This document shows positions 12,068 through 24,475 of a stretch of 64,000 nt of DNA, one piece after another. The position numbers and the translations under genes were made by a program. A model generated the notes under the pieces. That model saw nothing but the letters and a program-made list of their open reading frames with translations. It had not been told where the DNA came from and did not search any database. This DNA comes from Melolontha melolontha. Its lineage: Eukaryota > Arthropoda > Insecta > Coleoptera > Scarabaeidae. Position 1 is the stretch's first letter, and every line of letters starts with the position of its first letter. Location: NCBI GenBank assembly GCA_935421215.2, contig OW285244.1:7141401-7205400 (forward strand), written 5' to 3'.

Positions 12068-12529
12068 AGGCAGTTTTACACGGTCAAAGAAATTCATGAA
12101 TTTTATGACGTACGTTTAATAAAAAAAATTGTGAATTTATTAACAATAAATCATGCAGACATTGCCGAATTAGAACCAGTTCTAATTTTTCATCAAGTTT
12201 TTGGGGAATTCTGGTTACATTTCGATTTAAAATTCTTGACCAACTTTGGTGTCATCAAGCGATGTCAATCTGAAACTTTATAACTGTTGTTGGTTATTAA
12301 AGGTTATGATTTTCATAGATCAAGTGAACAATTACATAAAAACAGTCATCCGTTTGACATAACCTACTAAATTTATGGGTACAAACACGTTGGTAGTAAG
12401 TAAAAATCACTATTTTATGGCTGGCATTAACTGAATAACCTCAATAAAATATTTTATCGTGTAATACAAGGATGAATTTTCAATAAATTCATGAACTTCG
12501 TGAATTCCTTTGACCGTGTAAAGCTGCCT
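12068..12529. mobile_element. MITE with 3-bp TTA target duplication (PIF/Harbinger-like)
   Basis: A 462-bp non-coding element with terminal inverted repeats AGGCAGYTTTACACGGTCAA, extending to about 30 bp with a GAATTCATGA continuation. It is flanked by TTA on both sides (12065-12067 and 12530-12532). A 3-bp TWA target is typical of PIF/Harbinger, so that superfamily is suggested. No transposase is seen. Confidence 0.7.
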
Positions 12530-13910
12530 TTATATTTCAAATGAACGTATATATCACATTCTGAGAATATCCATACAAATATCAACTCACTTATTCAATA
12601 TGGTCAATAGAAATGCGTATAAAATTATTCGTGCCAAGATCTTAAATACAAACTGTATTATTATAAAGATTATATAAATCTAAGCAAATTTCTTGTTAAC
12701 ATCTTTATTTTCTTTGCAATTTATGTTCCAAAATATATGACAGTACTTCACATTTATACTTAAGAACAGAGATAGATGAGTATACTAACACTAAAGGTGA
12801 AAGAAATAAAAAGTCAATTTGATTAAAACTAGATTCAGAAATTTGCTTTTGTAAGCTATATCAAAACAAACCCTCCCAGGGCACCACTTAGAATATTTGA
12901 ATTAATTTAGATAGACTCAAACTTCGAAATTTACAAAGATTCCTATAATAAAGTAGTATCGTAAAAGTGGAATTACATATAAATTTTTACTTTTAAAACT
13001 GATAACAAGATTTAAATATGCGACAAATTAAAAGCTGCATTTCAAATCGAGAATTACTTATATGTATCTTAATATACTCATATATATGCCATTTCAAACA
13101 TAAAACATTTTCATTAAATTAAAAACAAATCTATTAGAAGAGATAAAAAAAAGTCTAAAAAAGTCATTCAAATATTTCTAAAAAGTGGAAGACAGTATTT
13201 TAACGAATGCAGAATATTCAAATAATTCCAATACGTTTTACTAATGTATATTAGATTAAAAACAAAATTATTTTAAAAAAGATACATAACCTATACATGC
13301 TATAAAATACATACGAAAATTAATCTAAACTACAACAGATTTTTTTTTGTTTTTATCACTGTAAGTTACATAAACAGCACCTTTCTCTACATTTACTGCA
13401 AAAGACTTATAGAGTTTTTTATTTGTAATATGAAATAAAACTAAAATATCTCATGTATATATGTGTATATAGTTAACATCTACATATTCAAATTAGTAAA
13501 AATTTATTTTGGATTTTTGTTTTTTTTTAATATTACTTATTTGCAAATGCCTACAAAGCCATTAAAAGTAAATTTAATTAAAAAGAAATACTTTTTTTTC
13601 TAAACCTTCCGCATGAACATTAAGAAAATTAATAAGAATATTGAAATTACTTTTTCAACTCATTATTCTGATTATAATTTTAAAGTAAATTACAATAAAA
13701 GCGTTATTAATGTTGTATTCATTTGTCCTCAATTCTAAATTATCTGTTTTCATAATTTGTGTTTTCTAATCAATTACACAATATTCAGTAAATCACGAAA
13801 GAAAATATTGCCACTATGTTAAGCAACAACTTCATTGTTATTGCGAATGTTAATTAGACGTATACACGGAACCCCCAAAATTTACAACATTAAATATTAA
13901 CATCTATGCA
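12530..13910. other. Likely 3' untranslated region of makorin
   Basis: AT-rich, no coding sequence. On the minus strand, candidate AATAAA polyadenylation signals lie about 400-500 bp after the makorin stop (around 13503-13508 and 13418-13424). The exact transcript end cannot be fixed from sequence. Confidence 0.4.
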
Positions 13911-14060
13911 TTAGAAATCACTCGCGTACTCGTAATCGGAGAAAGACTCATCGGTATCTGAAAATAGATCTAAATCTACAATATTCAGTATGTCTTCGAT
14001 GTCCAAATTTTCGGGATCAAACGGGCAACCGTCTTGCAGATATTCCAGCATGATTAATCT
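13911..14060 (-). CDS. Mkrn1: Makorin exon 6 (acidic C-terminus)
   Basis: Acceptor TTATTTCCAG after a 9.2-kb intron. Codes 49 residues beginning RLIMLEYLQDGCPFDPENLD and ending in an Asp/Ser-rich tail with a TAA stop. Phase 0 with exon 5. Assigned by phase and by the acidic tail typical of makorins. The long intron makes it slightly less certain than the others. Confidence 0.8.
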   Translation of the reverse strand, partial: RLIMLEYLQDGCPFDPENLDIEDILNIVDLDLFSDTDESFSDYEYASDF

Positions 14061-14287
14061 CTGGAAATAAAGGAAAACTTTAATATAAAAGTCAACCAAA
14101 GTGTTTTTCGAAAAATAAACGTTTTACTTTTAAATAAAGATAAAGTAACTCATTTATTATCATATACATTGTATTTAATTTACATATCCCTTCCTGAAAG
14201 GTGCATTGTTACAAGTAGAGTGGACCAATCCGGAGCGATATTGGTAAATATTTCATATAAAAGCCGAAAAACTCTAATAATTTATCA

Positions 14288-14337
<50 letters not shown>

Positions 14338-17300
14338 GCTGATTCATTTTCGGCCCTCACCATGAGGATCTCTCTTATTATTGGAGATAGAGTATAGGTT
14401 TAAATTTGGCAAAGTTGTTAAATTTTGTGTTTGTTATAAATCCGTAAAGAAAATAGACCTGTGACAAATGACCTTCGTAATACATACTACTTCTCCAACA
14501 TTTTACGAAATTTGTATTTTGACTGTTACCTATTCCGCACATTGTTGTCACGTATGACCATCGAATGATATCCACCTGTCATCTGTTGGTCGCCGTTACA
14601 CATTACTATTGTTCATTTTACTTTTCTCGTATAATTTTCTATATTCTTGGTCTTTCACAACAAAATATTGGTTTCCATTTTAAGAAAGACGACTAATGGA
14701 ATTGCCTCATATTGTTTTGAAACGAATGTTTTTGCAACAAAATATGAGTTCTAAAAATGAAAATACATTTCAATTTGTTTTTGTTTGACGAAACCTGGGT
14801 TTTTCAATGTGAAAGCTCTCTAAAATCATGGCAAGATGATAATATTAAATTTGTAAAAGCAAGACAAGTAGGTGGCAAAAGGTATTAATTATTTAAAAAG
14901 TATTGGCACGGGCAATACATCATTAACTTTTGTTCTGTAGATACATAGTAGTACATGCTAGTAGCAATAATAGTTTCATTTCTGGAGCAGAAGTAATATT
15001 AGAAGTAGACTATATTCTTATAAATAAACCATTTAGAACAGAAGTACTGGATGTCAGAGTTAAGAGAGGACCAGAAATTAACAGTGACCATTACCTGGTA
15101 GAGGCAAAAATTAGAATACATGCAGAAAGAACAACATCCAAAGCCCGGAAAGCACAAACAAAGAGTAAAGAGGTAATTAAAACATATAAGTTACAAGAAG
15201 AAGAAGAAAGAGCAACCAGATATAGGGAACCAACAGATAGTCTATTCTTCTATTTGTTAGTTCCCATACAATGTTAGAGATACGAAATACATGGAAAACA
15301 TGGCATCAACACCTCCAAAATGGATCAGAAGATAATTACTCGAAATATAAACAACGAAGAATACTAGTGAAGGAAATGATACTCAAAGCAAAAGCAAAAT
15401 CATGGGAAGAATTTGGTAGGAAAATGGAAGTAGATAGCTGAACAAATCAAAAATTATTTTACAATATACTGAAGAACACGAGGAAAGGGAAAGAATATAC
15501 AACAAAGCACATGAAAGCAAATGACAACAGTACAATAATAAAAGAAGAAGATATAATGGATAGATGGAGAGAGTATTTTCACAATCTCCTGAATGTGGAT
15601 AGCGAAAATACTTCGGGAGTCGAAACTGCGACCTCTACACAAACTGATGATGATGACGCAGAAGATAATATACCGATAGGACCAGCTCTCAACGGGCCAT
15701 ACCCAGCAATAAGTGGCAACAGCGAATCCCCTCTACGCGCAGTAGCTTACATTACCATACATTGCAGAGTTATGAATTTAGTAAGACTTAAACCACGCAA
15801 GGATATAGTCGATTGCATATTCGTTCTGTATACGTAATTTGCCCATTTGCTTCAGATATAATAAGGTCGTTATATCTCCAAGTTATTATTATTGTATTCT
15901 TAGCTGCTACGGTAAAGTAATTTTAAGTAATAAAAAACAATACGGTTTTCTAAAAGATAAAAGTAAAAAAATCAATAATTCTGCAAAATAAATTTTAATT
16001 CTAAGAAAGTCACTAAATATAGGATTCGAAAATACCGCCCTCTCTCCCCAAACAATAGCCGAGCCTATTGTAAAACTGCCGCCTCACTCCCGAGATTTCT
16101 AGGGGTTATTGTCTCGAAAATTCTAAACAGTTGAACTTGCAACTGTTGCAACCTTTACGTTTGCACAGCTAGATACGAATGACGGGCAATCTATTGCTCT
16201 CGATCATCGGACTTATGTATGCGCACGCGGAGTGGCATCGTACATACGTTGCCACATCGCATTACGTTCCATACGTATATTGTTGCGTATGACCCGTAGC
16301 GGGCTGGACCTATCGGTATACGAGAACGAAGTAATAGAAGCGATCAAGCACATAAAAAGAGGCAGAGCAGCATGACATGACAACATAAAACCGGAGTTGA
16401 TGCAAGCATTGGGACAAAGTGGGATAGAAATGACCATGTACATATTTAATAAGGCATGGAAACATGGGCAAATACCAGAAGATTGGAGAATTGGAATAAT
16501 TGTACCACTATTTAAAAATGGAGATAACAGGGACTGCGCTAACTACGGAGGTATCACATTGCTCAGTGTTGTATCCAAAGCGTATGAGCATATTTTGGAG
16601 AAAAGACTACGGAATGTAATAGAAGTACAATTGGCAGAGACGCAGAGTGAGTTTAGGAAAGGCAGAAGTTCGCAAGATCATATATTTACGATCAAACAAA
16701 TGGTTGAAAAAACTAGTTAAAAAAACGCAGAACTGTATCTATCTAGAAAAGGCAATTGATCGAGTATCACAGGAACAGGTATGGAAGGTGCTACAAGATA
16801 GAAATGTTAGGCAAAAATTGAGAAAGAGTATACAAAGCCTATACCAAAATAATAACTGCATAAGAAAAGATAACTTGCAATCTCAAATGTTTAGTATTAA
16901 TGATGGATTAGGACAAGGTGGTATAATGAGCCCAACATTATTTACATTAATTATGGATGACGTTATAAAAGCTGCTAGCAATAGAGTATGTCCAGAGTAC
17001 ACGTTGCACACTATAAATTACAGCCGGTGTATTTGTTAAACTGTGCTTTCGCCGATGATATAATGGTGTGCGCGGAAAAACAAATAGATCTACCAACAAA
17101 ATTGAAAATATGGGAAGAAGAGCTAACAAGAAGAAAGCTTAAAATAAATCTAAGTAAGACAAAGGTAATGGTGGTGGGCAAAGAAAATACGATAATTAAT
17201 ATCGAGCTAAATGATCAAAAGATAGAACAAGTCAACACATATAAATACCTAGGAATAATACTGGACAGAGAAGGAAACATGGAATACGAAGTGAACGATA

Positions 17301-20300
17301 GAATAAATAAGGCAAAGAAAGTCTATCATAGCCTGAGAAAGACGTTGATACAGAAAAAAGAAATAAGTAGAAAAACGAAACTTACAGTGTACAAAGCCAT
17401 CTATAGACCCATTCTGACGTATGAAAGCGAAAGCTGGATATTAAATAATGCAATGAAAAGCAGAATACAGGTGATGGATATGAAATATTTAAGAGCAGTT
17501 AAGAGAATTACACGCAAATATAAAATAAGAAACGAAGCAGTAAGAGAAGAACTTGGTATCGAACCAGTCCTAAAGGTGTTAGAGAGAAACCAACTCAAAT
17601 AGTTTAACACCGAAAACACACGAGGCACTCGCATCATTGTACTTGCACTCCCAAATACGTCATCACGAGCCGTGCCTGATTCAAACTGTGACTGGAGACG
17701 TGTGCCGTATGAATGACAAACGACAAGTCAAAACAATATGGGAAACAAAAGTATAAAGGAAGAGAAGACGTGGAAGACCAAGAAAATCGTGGAATGATGA
17801 AGTTGCAGCGATTCTAAAGAAGAAATGTAAGAATTGGATGGAGGCTAAAAGAATGACGAGAGATAGAAAAGAGTGGGCAAAATTTGTATATTGTGATGAT
17901 TAGTAGTTTAAGTTATACTTGTCAAATGAAATGTTATTTTAATCACCTCACACCCTACGGTAAAGAGGTTTTTCGATTATATATATATATATATATATAT
18001 ATTCAGTTGAAATAGATAATAAAACTTATTTAAAGGTATAAATCGTCAACCTACTTATCAAGGTGATGAATTAGCAGAGCAAAATGGCCACTAGTTCTTC
18101 CTCCATATTATTGAATTTTTAACGTTATAGAATTAATTTGGGGAACTGCAAAAAGATAGTAATATAGGTAAATATGATAGGACGAATGAAGGTTGTGGCA
18201 AGAAGTACTAAGCCAAGGAACTGCTGAAGCGTGGGCTAACAGCGCGATACACACTGAAGCTGAGATGGAAAAATGGTGGGACAGGGAAGTAAGATTTGAT
18301 TAAAATGATATCGCAACTTTCATAATTAGTTTACAAGAAGAGGAAGATGTTTTAAGCTCAAGTGATTAACCCTTTAGGTCTCCTCGAGTTTTGTAGACAA
18401 ATTGGCCTATTTCCATTTCTTCTGTTTTTTTTATTCCAAAACATTGATATTATATTTATAAATTTTGCAAAATAAAAGTACTAACAGAATTGCCTTTAAC
18501 AGTTTAGGATATAATCTAAATGATATCTGTACAAAAAAATTTTTGGAAGTTTTTAACTTATAACCCAAATGGCAATTATTTCCAAGATGTAAACAATAGA
18601 TTTGTCAACGTTGTGTGACGCACATTGATGACGTCACTGCTTTGTTATCGTAAAAATACTATAGGTGAGGAACATGGCTTAAATACCGCAATTTTTTATT
18701 AAAAAAATAACATATAATACCAAATCAGCATTTACTGCAACGAATTTTTCTGTAGTAGCAGAAACAATTTTGAAATTAGAAGCAAGAGAACTGCATTTGA
18801 CTAAATCTGTAAATTCAATTTTTTTGGAACCGATTTTAGTTATATATTTTAAGACACAAGGCACATTCCCATTAGCGGGCACACCTATAAACGAGCACGG
18901 ACAGCATTCTTTGTACCCAAGACTAGAAAAGCACATTTTTAAGCTCGGTATTCGGCGATTGCCCTTGAATTTTTGGGATTTATCGTTTATCTTTACTTTA
19001 GAACGAATTGTTCGTTGTTCTTTGTGCTCTAATTTCGTTAATTCATCAGACAGGTTTATTAATAATGTCGTCGAAAAAATGTTAACACTAAATGAATAGA
19101 TGGAAGTACTGAATGTAATTGATACGAGAAAAACTATCAACTCGGGCTATTATAGCGTAGCGATATCATATAGGAAAGACGCAAGCATAGAATGATAGCA
19201 AAAAATAAAAAGGCCATCCGACGTTTGTGACAGTCTGGTATAAATGAGCACCAACAAGTTTTTTTCAAAACTGAAGGCTAGAACCTCGACAAGGCATGTT
19301 TTGGGTGGTTTATAAATGCTAGAAATCGGAGGATTCCTATATCAATCAGGTGGCTTGTAAAAGAAAAGGAAAAAGAAATTCCAGAAACATTTGGCTACAA
19401 AAATTTTACTGCATCTGATGGATGGCTTCAAAAGTGGCGTAAAGGCAACAACGTTAGCTTAAAATGCATTTCCGGTGAAGCACTTGATGTAAATCAAGAG
19501 ATAGTTGATGCATTAATGGAGAAACTTCCCGATGAAAGCTGCCTCTTTTTCGTGCGCTTCCCGATAAGACGTTGAGCTTAAAATCTATGAAGTGTTCAGG
19601 GGGAAAATTGGTGAAAGAAAGACTAACTGTTTTGTACAAGCATTACTGGGCAGCAAGAAAAACTATTGATGATCAGCAAGGCTTAGGGAATTGAAAAACA
19701 TTAACATTAAAGAGGTACCTGTCATGTGGATAACAAATAAAAAAGCCTGGATGACTCGGGAAATAATAAGTGAATGGTTGATCGAGTTGGATCGAAAAAT
19801 AGGCATTGAAAATAGGAAAATTTTGCTGTTTTGAGACAATGCCTCGAGAATTACAACTAAGAAATGCGAAAATTATTTTCTCGCAATACAACCTGTGTTT
19901 GCCACTGGATCAAGTTATCATTCAAAATTCCAAGTTTTATTACAGCAATCAGATTTTAAAACATATTTGATCGAACATGGATTGTGCTAACTCATCATCC
20001 GAACTTTAAAAAAAAATCAACGTTTTGGAAGCATATTTCATAAAAACGATCGATCCAGCAACAATAGAAAACTGTTTCAGAAAAGCGGATACGAAGCTTC
20101 CCCACTTTGACCCCGAGAACGACTTACCGTTGCCTGTCCTTGCGACAATGCTGAGAGCTGCTAAAGAGTTGAATGTTACCAGTGACTAAAATCTAGACAA
20201 ATTTATAAACATCGATCAAAACACACCAACAGAAAGATGATTATTTCGAAAATCAGGTTACTGCATTCAGTGAACATAATGAAAACAATGAGACAGATGA

Positions 20301-23300
20301 CGAAATAGAGGACGTTCACGAAGAGAAAAATAAAACAAAGTGCTACGATGAAGCTTTAAATTACATTAGAGAAGTAAAAAAGTTTTCTAAAGACGACTAT
20401 GTAACTTTTGAACAAATCGAGAATCTGGAATGTCATTTTCAGAAGTTCCGTATGGAAGAATAGCAAAGGAAGTTTAAACAATCGACTATTTTAAGATTTT
20501 TTCAAGCTGTTCCTAAATAAATTTCGTATTTGTTTGATTTTTTTTTCAAGTTTTGTGTTTACATGTCCATATTACATACATATATGTATTGTACGTATCA
20601 TACGAGCATTTATCAAATTAAAAAATTGATTCCTATATATGTAATAAAGCTATCTCTTTAGCAGGCACCTCCCATAGGCGGACAAAAAAGTTGGAACCGT
20701 GACTGCTCGCTTATAGGATCTTTCACTGTTTTTTGAAATGTACCAATGTGTTCGGTAAATTATGATTTCATTTCCAGTAGTGGTGTCCGAATTTTTCAAT
20801 TGTCATATCCGTAAAATTTTATAATTCTACCGAATAATTAAGTTTACAGTTCACATTGAACTAGTGTGGGAAATATTGAAATAGAAATAAAAATACGGTG
20901 GGATAGAGAAGTAAGATTGGATCTAAATGATATTACACCTGTGGTCACTAACTTAGAAGATCAAAGTTTGGATTGAAGCAATTCAAATTGAAAGAAAAAG
21001 TTATCGTGTTATAATAATATAGGATATTAAAATGTAATAAAATATAACACATTTTTCTTATAGGTCTTTCACGATAACAGACGAGACACGTGATAAATAG
21101 TTACAAAACAGTGTTGACAAACCTACATTGCTTTGAGTCAGCTGTTGTTAGTAAATAATCTTTGAAGTTAGGTTTATGTAATTTTAAAATATTAACAACT
21201 CCTACTAATATGTTTATGTTGATATTATATATACTATATTATATATAGGCATGACTTTGTTGTGAAAATAACTGATCTTATATATAATTTCGTTTTATAA
21301 ATAAAATAGGGAGTAAATGTAAATATGATCTCATTGTAAACAACTTATTCGAACGACATTTGACAGAATTCAAGCTGACAACCCAGTTCTGGTAAAATAA
21401 CAGTTCTGCCCAGTTCTGGTAACATAATATATTTACTTAATAGAGAGAAATACTAGGATTATTAGGTATTATTGTAATTTAAATGTTATTTGTTCCGAAG
21501 TAACTGTTTATCACGTGTCTCGTCTGTTATCGTGAAAGACCTATATTAACATATTATATTATTGAAATATGTAGCACTCTAATAAATTACATTACAATGA
21601 ATTACTGTTTTAATTTAATAGCAAAATGTTTAGTAATTATTAATTTCACTGTAGACAAAAAAAATTAAAAATAACAATTAAACATGTACATTTACAATAT
21701 AATTATTTTAATTGCGTATTTTTTCAAGTACGAGGGTGGATCAAATAAGAACCGACATTTCCGTCCTGCGACTAACATACACTCGTGAGAGAGGTAAGTA
21801 GTTTTGTAGTGCGAGTGGATAGTCTGATGTGTTACGCCACGTCGCCGCCTGTCGTGTAGCTGCGTAGTCAGTTCTTACGGTGAACAAGAGTGCAGTACAA
21901 TGTTCGATTGCGCAACACATCAACTTTTTTACGAAAGAAAATGTTGGTCCCGCTGAAATTTGGCGAAGATTGCATAATCAATATGGGGAATCAACATTGT
22001 CCAAGACACAAGTAAAATTTTGGCATAAACAATTCCGTGGAGGGCGAGATGCCATGCCAAACGAAACTCACCAACGCCGTCCAAAAACAAGCAACACTCA
22101 CGAAAACATTGATGCCATTCGTGACCTTATTGCGACAGATCGTCGACTGACCACAGCAGAAATTGAACAAACTGTGGGAATAGGCTATAGTTCAATCCGT
22201 TGGAACTGTTTGTTTTGAAATTTCTCAAAGGCTGCTGACACGTTACGAAGCGGAAGAGGAAGCATTTTTCATCATACATTTACATAATGACTTGCAATGA
22301 GACTTGGGTACACCACTAAGGAATGAAGACAAAAAGGTGAAGTTTGCCCAGTAAAGCCGAAAACTCGTTTGTCTGCGCGTAAAGTTTTGGCGATAGTGTT
22401 TTGAGATTAGAGAGGTGTTTTGTTGTTGGATTTTCTTGACGAAAGGCGAACCGTTAATGCAGATTATGGAATCTTTTGAATCGTGTTCGAGCCGCCTATA
22501 GATCCAAAAGACGGAAATGTCCGATATGACAAATGTTGCTCTTGCACGACAACGCCCGTTAGCATACAGCTGCTCAATCGCAAGAAAAACTAGCGGAAAT
22601 GCATTTGACTGTTGTCGAACACCCTTCATACAGTCCAGACCTTTCGCCATGTAATTACCCTAATCTTTTTAGTCCACTAATCACCCTCATTCTTTTTATG
22701 AAAATGATATAAGACTCTACCTAGCCGCTGGGAAAACTGTATTCTGAAGGAAGGAATGTATATAGAAAAATAAGATATTGTTCAGTTATTGTAATTATAA
22801 TTCAATAAAAAGTTATTACCAAAGGTCGGTTCACATTTTATCCACCCTCGTATTTTATAAAAATATCACCATTAAAGTACTTTATTACTATATCGATATA
22901 TTATTCAAAATAGTGTAAAAAGATAGTTAAAATCAAATACGTGCATGCATAGAACCGAGTTAATTGTCGAAACATTTAAATTTATCAACCATAACCTAAA
23001 AAGCAGTCGAAAAATATAAACAAAACCCGGCAACACAGTGTGGTACGTTTATGAGGTGTCTCGCGTTTACGCAAACTTATTCATTATTCTATTTCCAAGG
23101 ATAAATTAAATGAAAATTTTTCATTGATTTTTATTTAAATTAACCCTCTAATTCTAAAGAAGCAATAATTATTTTACATTTCAAAGATTATATAAATGTC
23201 TTAGGAGTTTTTATATTCCATTTGATAGTTTTCCATTATTTCGTATTCAACTTACCTGGATTAATTCCACCTCTTGCGCGAATTCACTGATCGAACGATG

Positions 23301-24437
23301 ACTAGGAGGTGGTCCAACATCAACTTTGGTACCGTCAGTCAAGGCATGCAAGTAGAAACATTTGTTTCCGAAAGGACATGTTCCGCTTCCTTTCTTAAAA
23401 TATTTACAGTCTTTTTTAGAAAGAACTTGTTTATAATTCTCTATGACTTTCTCTTTTTCCTCCTTTGTGTCGACCCAATATGTACTTGGGCACACAAAAT
23501 CCGAAGTTACACGACATTCGGGACAAGCTCTGTGAGAATGAATATTTATTTTTATTTTAGTACGATGATCAAATTATTGCTGGATATACCATACCTAATA
23601 ATTTTGTTTTCGAATTGTTTTGCCTGTCTCCATCTACGGATGCAGGTAAGACAAAAGCAATGATTACAGTTTGGTAATATACCGAAACGTTGTTCGACTG
23701 CTGACTTTTGCATAATAACTTCGAAGCAAATTCCGCATACTTTTTCTTTAGAACGGGCAATGGCGAATGATAATTCCATATCTCTTTCATGTTGTTTGAT
23801 ACAGTCCTGTAAACGTAATAAATACCATATTAGTAAATTAACAATGCAAAATGTTCATCACCAAATATAGTGACATTTAAAAATTCTGTTTACCGAATTA
23901 TTCAATATTCAATGGTTTCACTTAACATAAGCCAGCGTAACTATTTCAAAGTTTAACGAGAAAAACTACATTGAAATTTACAAAAAAATGATAAGTGCAT
24001 TATGTGACTAAAAATTAAACTCACTTCCGATTCCTCTTTATAAGTATACGGAAAAAGGCGAAGTTCTAAGTATATGTGATTATGAAATGGGCTCAAGAAA
24101 AAATTTGTGTTTTAACGAGTTTTAATATTGACTTTATATCGTGCTTTATATCGCATTTTTTACGGTTTGCAAGTAATATTTGTTTATAAAGGGATGATAA
24201 TAACTTGTATATCACCATGTCGAAAATTATTTGTCCGTCATTGCTAACTTTGCTACTGAAGTGACGAATTTAGTTATGTTGGCATATTTACATTATTTTC
24301 TGATTTCATTGTCGAAATTAAAAGTTCGACAATGAAATCAGAAAAACAATTGAAAGACACATTTTCGAAATATCTAATAGGGCAACATTTAAAGTTTTTT
24401 AATGGAATATAAATATCTTTATTTATTTATTATATTT

Positions 24438-24475
<38 letters not shown>

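Larger units (their letters stand above)
15003..17975 (+). mobile_element. RTE-like non-LTR retrotransposon, 5'-truncated and decayed
   Basis: Begins inside the endonuclease domain (VDYILINKPFRTEVLDVRV, then RGPEINSDHYLVEAKIRI with the SDH motif). A Lys/Glu-rich linker in broken frames follows (15280-15660), then reverse transcriptase from about 16330: WRIGIIVPLFKNGDNRDCAN, FRKGRSSQDHIF, YLEKAIDRVS (palm, damaged), FADDIMVC (catalytic FADD), and NTYKYLGIIL. The C-terminus near 17755-17890 reads RRGRPRKSWNDEV...KNWMEAKRMTRDRKEW. The 3' tail ACACCCTACGGTAAAGAGG meets a (TA)n tract at 17978. There are at least eight stops or frameshifts. A MITE (15671-16320) is inserted between the linker and the RT. 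Confidence 0.85.
14345..18370 (+). mobile_element. DDE_3-type transposon, decayed, host of nested insertions
   Basis: Transposase pieces flank a large insert. Left part: LFDETWVFQCESSLKSWQDD (about 14785-14845), then GGKR, a 59-bp GT-AG intron (14881-14939), then YIVVHASSNNSFISGAEVI (to about 15002). Right part after the insert, from about 18030: INRQPTYQGDELAEQN, ELIWGTAKR and KWWDREVRF. These match one protein in order, so the RTE at about 15003-17975 split it. The left end may be the inverted-repeat-like ACAGGCTGATTCATTTTCGG at 14334. The right terminus was not found. A further piece of the same C-terminus (KYGGIEK-like, GGGATAGAGAAGTAAGATTG) lies near 20890. Confidence 0.65.
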
